The notes beneath the pieces are model-generated. The model was not told where the DNA came from, did no database searches, and saw nothing but the letters and a program-made list of their open reading frames with translations. From an uncultured Sutterella sp. (lineage in GTDB: Bacteria > Pseudomonadota > Gammaproteobacteria > Burkholderiales > Burkholderiaceae_F), in contig CAJMEC010000004.1 in NCBI GenBank assembly GCA_905212345.1, positions 1-64,000 on the forward strand: DNA of 64,000 bases, given 5' to 3'. The position numbers and the translations under genes were made by a program. Shown piece by piece: positions 16,423-25,874 of this stretch (positions are counted from its first letter, which is position 1; each line of letters starts with the position of its first letter).

Positions 16423-17988
16423 TTATTGATAGGATTCTTCTGAACCCATTGTCCGTGCAATAGCTTCACCCGGACCATCTTCATCCAAGATGAACTCGCT
16501 TTCGTCATAGGGGTCAACCAAATCATCAGGATTGCCGCCCCAGCGCAGAATTTCAAGAGCTCGCGCGGCGCGATCACAAATATCCATGGCGACAATACCG
16601 GTATTTCTGGCTCGAACAGATTCTCCATGTAACCAAACGGCGCCTAAAGTGGCACTGACTAAGTCAAACTTCTGAGCAAAGAAAGAACCGATCATGCCGG
16701 CCAATACATCACCGGAACCGGCCGTGGCAAGACAAGCGTTGCCGGTCGGGTTGATCCAGGAGCGGGAACTTCTGAGTGTTACCACTGTACCGGTTCCCTT
16801 CAGAACGGTAATGGCTCCGGTTTGTAACGATAATTCACGGGCGCTTGTCACGCGATCGGCTTGAATGCTCTTAACGTCACGATGCAGCATTCGAGCCGCT
16901 TCACCCGGGTGAGGTGTAATGACAGTGTGAGCCTTGCGAGCAAGTACTTCGTCCTCAAGCGACTGATCTTGAGAGATCATCGTAAGAGCATCGGCGTCAA
17001 TGATCAACGGAACATTGGAGCGAACAGCGGCGATCAAACGATCCTTAGCTTTTTGACTGAATCCCATTCCACAGCCGATAACGATTGCATCGGCATTTGA
17101 AAAATCGACGGGTTCATCGGTGATCATTAATTCCGGTTGCATCGGATCATAAAGCGGTGCGTTCGGTGCCATTAATTCGACAGTTACACTGCCTGCGCCA
17201 AGCTTTAAGGCCGATCGAGCGGCTAAAAGCGCAGCGCCGACTTTGCCCTTGTCACCGCCGATTACCACACAGTGACCGTACATCCCCTTGTGAGAGTGAT
17301 ATTTACGTAACTCCAGAATGTGTTTGAAGTCGTCCGTGTCAATCAGACTTAAAGAAGAAAGGGGAACGGATACGTCCAATTCGGACAAAGTGACCATGCC
17401 GCTTGCATCTTTGCCATCATTCATAAAGCAGCCCGCTTTGGCACTGATCAGATTAAGGGTCATATCGGCTACACACCCTTTGATGCCTCCGACCCAATTT
17501 CCTTTTTCGGCATCAATTCCTGTCGGAACGTCAATGGCCATATGAAGCGCTTGTCTTTCATTAAACCAAAGCGCAGCATCGATATAGTCACCTGAAATTG
17601 CTTTGGTGATGCCGACACCCAGCATGGCGTCGACTACGACGTCAGCCTTTGGAGCCATATAAGGATCATCAATGACTTCTCCGCCTTTTTCTACCCAATG
17701 GTTATAGGCGCGTAAGGCATCTTGAGTTTTCGGTTTCTTGCCGCCGACAGCGACGCAAACGACATGATGGCCGCGGCTTTTTAAATGCACTGCTGCTGTG
17801 TAGCCGTCACCGCCGTTATTGCCTTGACCGCAAAGAATAACAATGGTGCTTGCCGCATCACATTGATCATCAATCCAGTTGGCCGACACAAATCCGGCGC
17901 GATCCATCAATGTGCCTTCAGGCAGCACATGACTTAAACGGGTTTCCAATTCACCCAATTCTTCCAAATTTAAAAGCGTGGTCGACAT
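16423..17988 (-). CDS. Bifunctional NAD(P)H-hydrate epimerase / ADP-dependent dehydratase
   Basis: This enzyme repairs hydrated NADH and NADPH. The N-terminal half (about 1-210) is the epimerase domain, with GQGNNGGDGYTAA near residue 54 and DAMLGVGI. The C-terminal half is the ADP-dependent dehydratase of the ribokinase-like fold, with ITPHPGEAARML and NACLATAGSGDVLAGMIG, the latter containing the catalytic Asp region. At 521 residues it is a full fusion (YjeF/Nnr type). It is divergent from purL. The start codon has only a weak ribosome site. Confidence 0.93.
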   Translation of the reverse strand: MSTTLLNLEELGELETRLSHVLPEGTLMDRAGFVSANWIDDQCDAASTIVILCGQGNNGGDGYTAAVHLKSRGHHVVCVAVGGKKPKTQDALRAYNHWVEKGGEVIDDPYMAPKADVVVDAMLGVGITKAISGDYIDAALWFNERQALHMAIDVPTGIDAEKGNWVGGIKGCVADMTLNLISAKAGCFMNDGKDASGMVTLSELDVSVPLSSLSLIDTDDFKHILELRKYHSHKGMYGHCVVIGGDKGKVGAALLAARSALKLGAGSVTVELMAPNAPLYDPMQPELMITDEPVDFSNADAIVIGCGMGFSQKAKDRLIAAVRSNVPLIIDADALTMISQDQSLEDEVLARKAHTVITPHPGEAARMLHRDVKSIQADRVTSARELSLQTGAITVLKGTGTVVTLRSSRSWINPTGNACLATAGSGDVLAGMIGSFFAQKFDLVSATLGAVWLHGESVRARNTGIVAMDICDRAARALEILRWGGNPDDLVDPYDESEFILDEDGPGEAIARTMGSEESYQ

Positions 17989-18163
17989 TGTCTGAGCCGC
18001 TCCTTATTTTCCACCAAATAAACGCTGACATTTTAATCAATAGAGGGGAAAATTTTCGAAGGTCAACTGTGTTGTTTAAAAGCAATTTAACAATTAGCTT
18101 TCAGTAAAGTTAAAAAAGTCCAGTGAAATGCTCGGTATGACTTAATTTAATTGCCTTGATTCT

Positions 18164-18169
18164 TATAAT
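18164..18169 (+). promoter_or_regulatory. Candidate -10 element of the purL promoter
   Basis: A perfect TATAAT lies 64 bases before purL. The hexamer 17 bases upstream (CTTAAT) is a weak -35. No PurR-type palindrome was recognised. Confidence 0.45.
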
Positions 18170-18232
18170 GATTCGATTAAGTATTTTTTCCTTTTCTTCA
18201 TTAAGAAGACTTTTCAGGGGATTTTATTTGCC

Positions 18233-21200
18233 ATGTCTAACACCGCATCGATGTTTACTTTGATGGCCAGCAGTGCGCTGTCTGAATTTCGTGCCGCACG
18301 ACTTCTGAAACGCATTCGTGAAGTCGCTCCGGCTGCTCAAGGTGTGTCAGCCCGTTTTGTGCACTTTGTGCATGCCCAAAAAGCATTAACAGAAGATGAA
18401 AGCGCCCGTTTACAGGCGCTTTTGCATTATGGGTTTGATAGCGAGGATGTCAAAGCGGATGCGACCTTCATGGTTATCCCACGCTTGGGTACGATCAGTC
18501 CCTGGGCCAGTAAAGCGACAGATATCGCTCACAACTGCGGTTTGGACGTCATTGTGCGAATTGAACGAGGTACGCTCTATAACATTGACTTCAACGGTCA
18601 AATTCCAAATGAGTCCGTATTGACTCAAGTCGCCGGTGTCTTACACGACCGCATGACCGAAAGTGTGGTTCAGGCCGATTTTGACGCTTCCAAGCTCTTT
18701 TTGGAATTACCCGGTAAACCGATGGTTACGGTTGACCTGTTAAAAGAAGGCAGACAGGCCTTAGCCGATGCGAACCTTTCCATGGGTTTGGCGATGAGCG
18801 AGGATGAAATTGATTATCTGACTGAAGCTTTTACGAAAGCAAAGCGCAATCCCACGGATGTGGAATTGATGATGTTTGCTCAGGCTAATTCAGAACACTG
18901 CCGCCATAAGATCTTCAATGCGAAGTGGACGATCGACGGAAAGGATCAAGACACCACTTTGTTTGGCATGATTCGTGAAACCCACAAGGCACATCCCCAA
19001 GGAACCATTGTGGCGTATTCTGATAACGCCGCAATTTTTGAAGGCACCAAAGTGCCGCGTCTTTATCCGAGAACACCTGAAGGTGAAGCTTTCGGTCGTG
19101 TTTTTACGGAAGAAGAGGAACTTACCCATACAGTCTTTAAGGTTGAAACCCATAACCACCCAACAGCTATTTCTCCGTTCCCGGGTGCCTCTACCGGTTC
19201 CGGCGGTGAAATCCGCGATGAAGGTGCAACCGGACGCGGCGCCCGCCCCAAAGCCGGCCTTTGTGGATTTACCGTTTCTTCTTTGCAGTTGCCAGAAGCT
19301 CCGCAAGATTGGGAAAACGACAAGGATGTGACCAATGCCGCTGATCATACGGACAAAAAATACGGCAAACCGGGTCGTATCGCCAGTCCTTTGTCGATTA
19401 TGATCGATGGGCCGTTGGGTGGTGCAGCTTTTAATAACGAATTCGGTCGCCCGAATGTTTTGGGTTACTTCCGTGTTTTTGAAAATAACACGGGCGGAAC
19501 ACGCTACGGTTACCACAAGCCCATTATGTTGGCCGGCGGTATTGGCAACATCCGTAATGACCAAACACATAAGACCGGTTTGCCTCCGGGAACGCTTTTG
19601 ATCAGTCTTGGCGGCCCCGGCATGCGAATTGGTTTGGGCGGTGGCGCCGCTAGTTCCATGACCACAGGTTCGAACTCGGAAGCCTTGGATTTCGATAGCG
19701 TTCAGCGCGGCAACCCTGAAATGGAACGTCGTGCTCAAGAAGTCATTGATCGTTGTTGGGCGAGCGGTGATAAGAACCCGATTTTGGCCATCCACGATGT
19801 CGGCGCAGGCGGCCTTTCCAATGCCATGCCTGAATTAGCAGATTTGTCCGGTCACGGCGCCAAACTTGACTTGACCAAAGTGCCGGTCGAGGAAAGCGGT
19901 ATGAGCCCGCTTGAAATTTGGTGTAACGAAAGTCAGGAACGCTATTCCATTGCGATTGCTCCTGAATCGCTTGAAGTCTTTGATCAGATTTGTAAGCGTG
20001 AACGTTGCCCGTATGCGGTATTGGGTGCCATCAGTGAAGACAATACCCTGGTTGTCGTCCGTGGGGAAAAACAGAGCCCGGCAGTCGATATGCCTATGGA
20101 AGTGCTTTTAGGCAAGGCTCCCCGGATGCATCGCACGGTTGAGCACGTTGAACAGCATTTGCCTGAGTTTGAAGCTAAAGGCATTGATTTGGCAAACGCC
20201 GTAAAAGACGTTTTACGTCATCCGACAGTTGGCAGCAAGAATTTCCTGATCACCATTGGTGACCGCACGGTTGGCGGTCTTGTCCACCGTGACCAAATGG
20301 TCGGACCTTGGCAAGTTCCGGTAGCTGATGCGGCCGTCACGAACATCAGTTTTGTCGGTCATCGTGGCGAAGCGATGAGTATGGGTGAAAGAACTCCGTT
20401 GGCGATTGCCGATGCCGCGGCAGCCAGCCGTATGGCTATCGGTGAAGCGGTCACCAACATTACCAGTGCTGACATTGAATTGGGATTGGTGAAGCTTTCG
20501 GCTAACTGGATGGCAGCCTGTGGCACAAAGGGCGAAGATGCCAAGCTCTTTGATGCTGTTCGTGCAGCCAGTGTCGTTTGCCAAGAAATGGGATTGGCTA
20601 TTCCTGTGGGCAAAGACAGCCTTTCCATGAAGACGACATGGGACGATGATGGTGAGAAGAAGACGGTTACTTCACCGGTTTCTTTAATTGTCTCAGCGGC
20701 TGCGCCTGTTCGTGATGTTCGCTTGAGTTTGACGCCACAGCTTCGTACCGATATTGGCTCTGTTTTAGTGGCCATTGATTTGGGCGGCGGCAAGAATCGC
20801 ATGGCCGGTTCCATTTTGTCTCAAGTAACACAACAATTCGGTTCGCAGACACCTGATTTAGATGATCCGAAGAAGCTGCAGGCCTTTGTGAAATTGGTTC
20901 GTAAGTTAACGCTGGCCGGTTGCGTGTTGGCTTATCACGACCGTGCAGACGGAGGTTTGCTTGCTACGGTTGCTGAGATGATGTTTGCCGGTCATACAGG
21001 GGTTCGCCTTGATCTGACTTCAATGACGAAGACTCATGGGGTTGAAGACGTGATCCCGGCGCTCTTTAATGAAGAATTGGGCGCGGTGCTTCAGATTCGC
21101 GCTGATCGTATCGAAGAAGTTCATGCAGCGGTTAAAGAAGCGGGTTTGGCTGACTGCACTCATTTCGTCGGTGAAGTGACGCAAGACGATGCCTTGCAAA

Positions 21201-22180
21201 TTCATGCACACGGACAAAAACTTTATGAAGAGTCACGCGGCCAATTGCAAAAAGCATGGACCGAAGTGTCGTGGCAGATTGCTCGCATGCGTGATAATCC
21301 TGCCTGCGCAGATCAGGAATACGCTCGCTGCACAATGGAAGATGATACGGGACTTTTTGTCCGCACAACCTTTGATACCGAAGAGGATATTGCGGCACCG
21401 TTTATTGCTTCCGGTGCTCGTCCGCGTATCGCCATTTTGCGTGAGCAGGGGGTTAACAGTCAGACCGAAATGGCTGCCGCATTTACAAGAGCCGGCTTTG
21501 AAGCGATTGATGTTCATATGACAGATCTTTTGTCCGGCAGAAGCGATCTTAAGGATTTTGCTGGTTTGGCTGCTTGCGGTGGGTTCTCCTACGGTGACGT
21601 TTTAGGTGCCGGTGGCGGTTGGGCAACAACCATTTTGCGTAATCCCAAGATGGTTGAAATGTTCTCAGCGTTCTTTAACCGTCCTGATACATTTGCCTTA
21701 GGTATTTGTAACGGTTGCCAGATGATGAGTCATCTGCGTAACATTATCCCTGGCGCAAGCCATTGGCCGCAGTTTGTTCGCAATGTCAGTGAGCAATTTG
21801 AGGCGAGATTAGTTGAGGTTGAAGTCATGAAGAGCCCGTCTATTTTCTTTGACGGTATGGCGGGCAGCATGATGCCGATCGTTAATTCTCACGGAGAAGG
21901 TCACGTTCAATGGTTGTCGGCAGAAGATGCTAAATTGGCTACTTTGGCCGCTCGTTACGTGGATCCGGCCGGTCGTCCGACAGAGCTCTACCCGTTTAAT
22001 CCGAACGGTTCACCCGACGGCATTACCGGTGTTACGACTCCCGACGGACGCTTTACGATCATGATGCCGCACCCTGAACGTACGCATCGTACAGTTCAAA
22101 TGAGTTGGGCTCCTGATACGTTAGGTGAATTCAGTCCGTGGATGAGAATGTTCAGAAACGCGAGAAAGTTTGTCGGTTAA
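18233..22180 (+). CDS. purL: Phosphoribosylformylglycinamidine synthase (long form)
   Basis: PurL makes FGAM from FGAR, glutamine and ATP in purine synthesis. At 1315 residues it is the large single-chain form. The N-terminal FGAM-binding region, two AIR-synthase-like halves (with EVETHNHPTAISPFPGA-type and DVGAGGLSNAMPELADLS motifs) and a C-terminal glutaminase are all present. The glutaminase shows the nucleophile Cys in GICNGCQMM and the His/Glu pair in MMPHPERTHR. A strong hairpin follows it. Confidence 0.97.
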   Translation: MSNTASMFTLMASSALSEFRAARLLKRIREVAPAAQGVSARFVHFVHAQKALTEDESARLQALLHYGFDSEDVKADATFMVIPRLGTISPWASKATDIAHNCGLDVIVRIERGTLYNIDFNGQIPNESVLTQVAGVLHDRMTESVVQADFDASKLFLELPGKPMVTVDLLKEGRQALADANLSMGLAMSEDEIDYLTEAFTKAKRNPTDVELMMFAQANSEHCRHKIFNAKWTIDGKDQDTTLFGMIRETHKAHPQGTIVAYSDNAAIFEGTKVPRLYPRTPEGEAFGRVFTEEEELTHTVFKVETHNHPTAISPFPGASTGSGGEIRDEGATGRGARPKAGLCGFTVSSLQLPEAPQDWENDKDVTNAADHTDKKYGKPGRIASPLSIMIDGPLGGAAFNNEFGRPNVLGYFRVFENNTGGTRYGYHKPIMLAGGIGNIRNDQTHKTGLPPGTLLISLGGPGMRIGLGGGAASSMTTGSNSEALDFDSVQRGNPEMERRAQEVIDRCWASGDKNPILAIHDVGAGGLSNAMPELADLSGHGAKLDLTKVPVEESGMSPLEIWCNESQERYSIAIAPESLEVFDQICKRERCPYAVLGAISEDNTLVVVRGEKQSPAVDMPMEVLLGKAPRMHRTVEHVEQHLPEFEAKGIDLANAVKDVLRHPTVGSKNFLITIGDRTVGGLVHRDQMVGPWQVPVADAAVTNISFVGHRGEAMSMGERTPLAIADAAAASRMAIGEAVTNITSADIELGLVKLSANWMAACGTKGEDAKLFDAVRAASVVCQEMGLAIPVGKDSLSMKTTWDDDGEKKTVTSPVSLIVSAAAPVRDVRLSLTPQLRTDIGSVLVAIDLGGGKNRMAGSILSQVTQQFGSQTPDLDDPKKLQAFVKLVRKLTLAGCVLAYHDRADGGLLATVAEMMFAGHTGVRLDLTSMTKTHGVEDVIPALFNEELGAVLQIRADRIEEVHAAVKEAGLADCTHFVGEVTQDDALQIHAHGQKLYEESRGQLQKAWTEVSWQIARMRDNPACADQEYARCTMEDDTGLFVRTTFDTEEDIAAPFIASGARPRIAILREQGVNSQTEMAAAFTRAGFEAIDVHMTDLLSGRSDLKDFAGLAACGGFSYGDVLGAGGGWATTILRNPKMVEMFSAFFNRPDTFALGICNGCQMMSHLRNIIPGASHWPQFVRNVSEQFEARLVEVEVMKSPSIFFDGMAGSMMPIVNSHGEGHVQWLSAEDAKLATLAARYVDPAGRPTELYPFNPNGSPDGITGVTTPDGRFTIMMPHPERTHRTVQMSWAPDTLGEFSPWMRMFRNARKFVG

Positions 22181-22212
22181 GTTCCGGTAACTTTTAAGGT
22201 TCTCGTATGATC

Positions 22213-22244
22213 AAGCCTCCGCAACCTCATGGAAACGGAGGCTT
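22213..22244 (+). terminator. Terminator-like hairpin after purL
   Basis: A 9-base perfect stem AAGCCTCCG / CGGAGGCTT with a 14-base loop is followed by a short T-rich run. Confidence 0.7.
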
Positions 22245-22264
22245 TGTCATTTGAATGAGTGAAA

Positions 22265-22903
22265 ATGCCATTTGATTTGTGGTTGAGTTTTACAATTGCC
22301 GCTGCTGTGTTAGCGGTGGCTCCTGGTCCGGATAATTTGTTTGTTTTGCTTCAATCGGCCATGTATGGAGCGCGCGCCGGTGTTTTTGTCACACTGGGGC
22401 TTTGTGTAGGGGTATTTATTCAGACTTTATTAGCTGCCTTCGGTGTCGCAGCTGTCGTGGCCGCTTCGCCCACGCTTTTAATGATTATCCAGTTCGCAGG
22501 CGCCGCTTATCTGCTCTATCTTGCTTGGGGAGCCTGGAACGCACCGGTCGGTGATAAAAGTGGGGAGTCATCTAAAAAATATCCTCGTCTGACTAATTTT
22601 CAGCTCTGGCGTCGTGGCATTTTGATGAATATCACCAATCCAAAGGTGCTGATTTTTTTCTTGGCTTTTTTCCCACAATTTATCATTAAAGGATCAACTG
22701 AATCTCAAGTCATGGTTCAGATGCTGATTATGGGAATAACTTTTTTAGTTTGCACTTTAGTTGTGTTTGGCGCTATTGCCTGGTGCGCCGGAACTTTAGC
22801 TGATCGTTTGCGCAGTCCTAAAGTTCAGACTATTCTTAACAAGGTCAGTGCGGTTATTTTTACTGTCTTGGCTATTTCTACACTTCTTTGGAAAGCTAAT
22901 TAG
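22265..22903 (+). CDS. LysE/RhtB-family amino-acid exporter
   Basis: This 212-residue inner-membrane protein has the LysE/RhtB signature APGPDNLFVL near residue 22 and the typical six hydrophobic segments, with NITNPKVLIFFLAFFPQF in the second half. Such proteins export amino acids such as lysine, threonine, homoserine or leucine; the substrate is not predictable. GTG at 22259 is an alternative start. It is followed 14 bases later by an MFS gene, so the two may be one operon. Confidence 0.88.
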   Translation: MPFDLWLSFTIAAAVLAVAPGPDNLFVLLQSAMYGARAGVFVTLGLCVGVFIQTLLAAFGVAAVVAASPTLLMIIQFAGAAYLLYLAWGAWNAPVGDKSGESSKKYPRLTNFQLWRRGILMNITNPKVLIFFLAFFPQFIIKGSTESQVMVQMLIMGITFLVCTLVVFGAIAWCAGTLADRLRSPKVQTILNKVSAVIFTVLAISTLLWKAN

Positions 22904-22917
22904 GAAAGGTAAGACCT

Positions 22918-24147
22918 ATGAATGAAGCCCGAAAGCAAGACTTTATCCTAATCACGCTTTTGGGCGTGGCTCATGGGTTGTCACACTATTTTCATTTAAT
23001 TATTCCACCGCTTTTCCCATGGATCATGCCTGAATTCGGCACGAGTTTCGCTCAGATGGGAGCGGTGATGACTATCTTTTTCATCTGCAGTTCGTTGGGT
23101 CAGGCTACAAGCGGTATTCTCGTTGATAAATTCGGCGCAAAAGTCTGTCTGTATGGCGGCGTCTCGTTACTGATGATTGCCGGTTTTCTTTTCAGCATTG
23201 CACAAAATTATTGGTGGTTTTACCCGGTAGCCGCCTGCGCGGGTTTAGGCAATAGTGTTTTCCATCCAACCGATTATTCCATCATGAACCGGTGCATTAC
23301 CAATGAACGTTTACCGTTTGCCTTTTCAATTCATTCGGTGGTCGGTAATATCGGTTGGGCTTTGGCGCCGATTTTTATGGTTGCGGTAGCGACTTATACG
23401 CAAAGTTGGCGTTTGGCTGCGGCCACTGCTGGCATTATGGCTTTGATTGTGCTGGTGGTTCTTCTTTTCCACAATTCTCTTTTTGATCGGGCATTGGCTC
23501 AGGGCAATGGTTTAACAAAGGAAGAAAAGCAAAATGATGCTAAAGGCGATGCGGGATTTGCTTTTCTAAAACTTTTAGTTGTTTGGCTTTGCTTTCTGTT
23601 CTTTTTCTGCAATTCATTTGCGTTGGGTATTTTGCAGAATTACGCGCCGTCGATTTTCAATGCCACTTATCATGTTGGGCTTGAGATCGCGACGGCAGGT
23701 TTAACGGCCTACATGGTCGGCTCCATCGTTGGAGTACTGTCCGGAGCCTACATTGCTAAGGCGTTTAAACGAAGCGATCATGTTATCGCAGCGAGCATGT
23801 CGTTTTCTGCGGTGATGGCGATTTTACTTGCTTGGCAAGGCTTAGGTGCGTGGTGCGTTCTACCCCTAATGGGAATCATGGGGCTTGGGGTCGGTGTTGC
23901 TACACCGTCACGGGATTTGTTGATCCGCGGAGCCTGTATGAAATTTTTAGGCAGCCACAGCTTTGGCCGCGTATACGGTTTTACGTACTGCGGAATGGAT
24001 GTGGGGCAGACCCTGGCTCCGCTTGTTGCCGGTCCCTTGCTAGATGCCGGATTCTTCTCAATGGCTCTTGTGCTTGTCGGTCTATTTCAAACCGGGGCGC
24101 TTTTGACGGCATTAGGTGTAGGACAGCAAAAAGAGAAAGTGTCTTAG
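22918..24147 (+). CDS. MFS transporter, fosmidomycin-resistance-like group
   Basis: This 409-residue protein has 12 predicted hydrophobic segments. The first half shows an MFS loop 2-3 motif (GILVDKFGAKV) and AGLGNSVFHPTDYSIM, the latter reminiscent of the Fsr/fosmidomycin efflux group. A central polar loop (KEEKQNDAKGD) separates the two six-helix halves. The substrate is unknown. It starts 14 bases after the LysE-type gene with an AGGAAAGG ribosome site, so both probably form an efflux operon. Confidence 0.85.
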   Translation: MNEARKQDFILITLLGVAHGLSHYFHLIIPPLFPWIMPEFGTSFAQMGAVMTIFFICSSLGQATSGILVDKFGAKVCLYGGVSLLMIAGFLFSIAQNYWWFYPVAACAGLGNSVFHPTDYSIMNRCITNERLPFAFSIHSVVGNIGWALAPIFMVAVATYTQSWRLAAATAGIMALIVLVVLLFHNSLFDRALAQGNGLTKEEKQNDAKGDAGFAFLKLLVVWLCFLFFFCNSFALGILQNYAPSIFNATYHVGLEIATAGLTAYMVGSIVGVLSGAYIAKAFKRSDHVIAASMSFSAVMAILLAWQGLGAWCVLPLMGIMGLGVGVATPSRDLLIRGACMKFLGSHSFGRVYGFTYCGMDVGQTLAPLVAGPLLDAGFFSMALVLVGLFQTGALLTALGVGQQKEKVS

Positions 24148-24289
24148 CCTGAAAAAACATTAATGCCATTGAGCAATGAACGGGCAAAAGAATGGCATTG
24201 AGACAATGAGATGACGTAGAAAAAAGGGGATTTCAGCGAGCCTTTAACTGGCCCTTGAACTTCCCCTTATCATAAAAAGTTCAAGTGTA

Positions 24290-25084
24290 TTACTTGCCGA
24301 CTTTAATATTGGCTTTTTGGAAGAGTTCCTGAATGTTTTGTTGAACCTTCGTTTGAACCAACATGTTCTTGTAGTGATCCTTACTCTTGCTGTATTCAGG
24401 GAAGAGCTGAGCCTTACGGGAATCATCCACGCGAATGATGTAATAGCCGCCGTTGGCACGGATAGGCACTTCGGTATAGTCACCGTCATCGAGTGAGCGG
24501 ATCGCCAAACCGATCATTTGCGGGAAATTAGCAGAAGACGTCCAGTTATCGATCTTGCCGCCCTTATCTTTGGTGCTCTTATCCATGGAATACTTCTTGG
24601 CCACGTCAGCGAACTTATCACCGTCCTTCAAAGCTTCCGTTACCTTCTTGGCATCGGCTTCGGTCTTAACCGTAATGATGCTGACCTTGTATTCCTTATC
24701 GCCGTATGCTTTCTTTTGTTCTTCGTAGAACTTCTTCACATCAGCTTCTTTAACCGGATTCTTCTTGGCGAAATCCGCTATAAGGGCGTTAATGAGCACA
24801 CTGTCACGAGCGTTATTGATTGCATCACGAACTTCGGCACGGTTGGCGAGCTTCTTGCGGTTAGCTTCCTGCAAAAGAACTTCCTTCTGGATGAGCTGGT
24901 TGCGAACCTGCATTTCCAACTCGGGCGTTCTCTTTTGACCATTTTTAACGATTTGTTGAATGATCTTTTCTTGAGCTTGAGCAGAAATCGTCTTGCCGTT
25001 GACAGTGACAGCGGTCGGTGCCGCCAACGCCATCGTGGAGGCCAGGGCCAAGGACAAACCGATGACTAAAGCTTTGTGTTGCAT
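24290..25084 (-). CDS. Periplasmic peptidyl-prolyl isomerase (parvulin, SurA/PrsA type)
   Basis: This 264-residue protein has a signal peptide (MQHKALVIGLSLALASTMALA) with a likely cleavage after ALA. A chaperone-like helical N domain follows, then a parvulin domain at about 125-225 (KEYKVSIITVKTE, MIGLAIRSLDDGDYTEVPI, GGYYIIRVDD). It probably helps fold exported or outer-membrane proteins. The start at 25084 follows a GAGG ribosome site; a TTG start 18 bases upstream is less likely. It lies 27 bases after yciB on the same strand, the usual betaproteobacterial pairing. Confidence 0.9.
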   Translation of the reverse strand: MQHKALVIGLSLALASTMALAAPTAVTVNGKTISAQAQEKIIQQIVKNGQKRTPELEMQVRNQLIQKEVLLQEANRKKLANRAEVRDAINNARDSVLINALIADFAKKNPVKEADVKKFYEEQKKAYGDKEYKVSIITVKTEADAKKVTEALKDGDKFADVAKKYSMDKSTKDKGGKIDNWTSSANFPQMIGLAIRSLDDGDYTEVPIRANGGYYIIRVDDSRKAQLFPEYSKSKDHYKNMLVQTKVQQNIQELFQKANIKVGK

Positions 25085-25111
25085 AAATATCCTCAATAAC
25101 AAAAAGAATAA

Positions 25112-25711
25112 TTAATTATGATGTCCTGTATTTTGCGCTTCTTCAGCGTATTTGGCGACATAAAATCCAAGCCCAATTGTAAAAAGAAGTGTCAGACCCA
25201 AAAGGCCGAAGAGCTTGAAGTCCACCCAAATATCCATACTGAAAGTATAAGCAACAAAAATATTAATAAAACCGATGGCAATTAAAAAGATGAGACAAAA
25301 GTTCTCAACTTTTTTCCATGCATGATCAGGCATGGAAATGCCGGTGAAAACTTTTTTAATGTAATCCTTTTTACCAAAGCGACCGAAAAGCAAGATGGCG
25401 GCAAAAAGCCAATAAAGTAAAGTAGGCTTCCATTGAATAAAGGCCGGATCCTGAAAAGCAATCGTCATTCCGCCGAAAAGCACAACCAAAAGGGTGGAGA
25501 AAATGGCCATTTTGGAAGGTTTTTCACCCTTCATATAAATAAAGCCCATTTGAATAATGCTGGCCACAATGATGACCGCGGTGGCACTTACAATGGGAAT
25601 GAGGTCGGCTGCAACCGGAACAATCGGAGCCAATTCAGATGTATAAGAGCCAGCAACTTTGAAGGTAATGAAAAAGCAGATAACGGGTAGGAGATCGAAA
25701 AAGGCCTTCAC
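25112..25711 (-). CDS. yciB: YciB / inner-membrane septation protein A family
   Basis: This 199-residue protein has about five to six hydrophobic segments and the YciB N-terminus (KAFFDLLPVICFFITFK), with the conserved WKPTLLYWLFA and FGKKDYIKK segments. YciB proteins link membrane processes with cell division and envelope synthesis. Translation appears to start at GTG (complement of 25709-25711). It is upstream of the parvulin gene in the same transcription unit. Confidence 0.9.
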   Translation of the reverse strand: MKAFFDLLPVICFFITFKVAGSYTSELAPIVPVAADLIPIVSATAVIIVASIIQMGFIYMKGEKPSKMAIFSTLLVVLFGGMTIAFQDPAFIQWKPTLLYWLFAAILLFGRFGKKDYIKKVFTGISMPDHAWKKVENFCLIFLIAIGFINIFVAYTFSMDIWVDFKLFGLLGLTLLFTIGLGFYVAKYAEEAQNTGHHN

Positions 25712-25874
25712 AATAAATATTCACTGTAAGTAATGACTTCAGCACTATACCTTAAACAGCTATAACTGTCTAAGGCGGCAATATTCCGATACACTTAGGA
25801 ACTTTCGTACTAAATGTTGTGGATCAAATTGATTACACTAACGTCGTTCCTGTTTGAAAGCGAAGGACGACTCC

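Noticed and set aside
18890..19795. A 301-codon frame antisense to purL
   Set aside because: Shadow of a real, intact purL; no ribosome site or domain.
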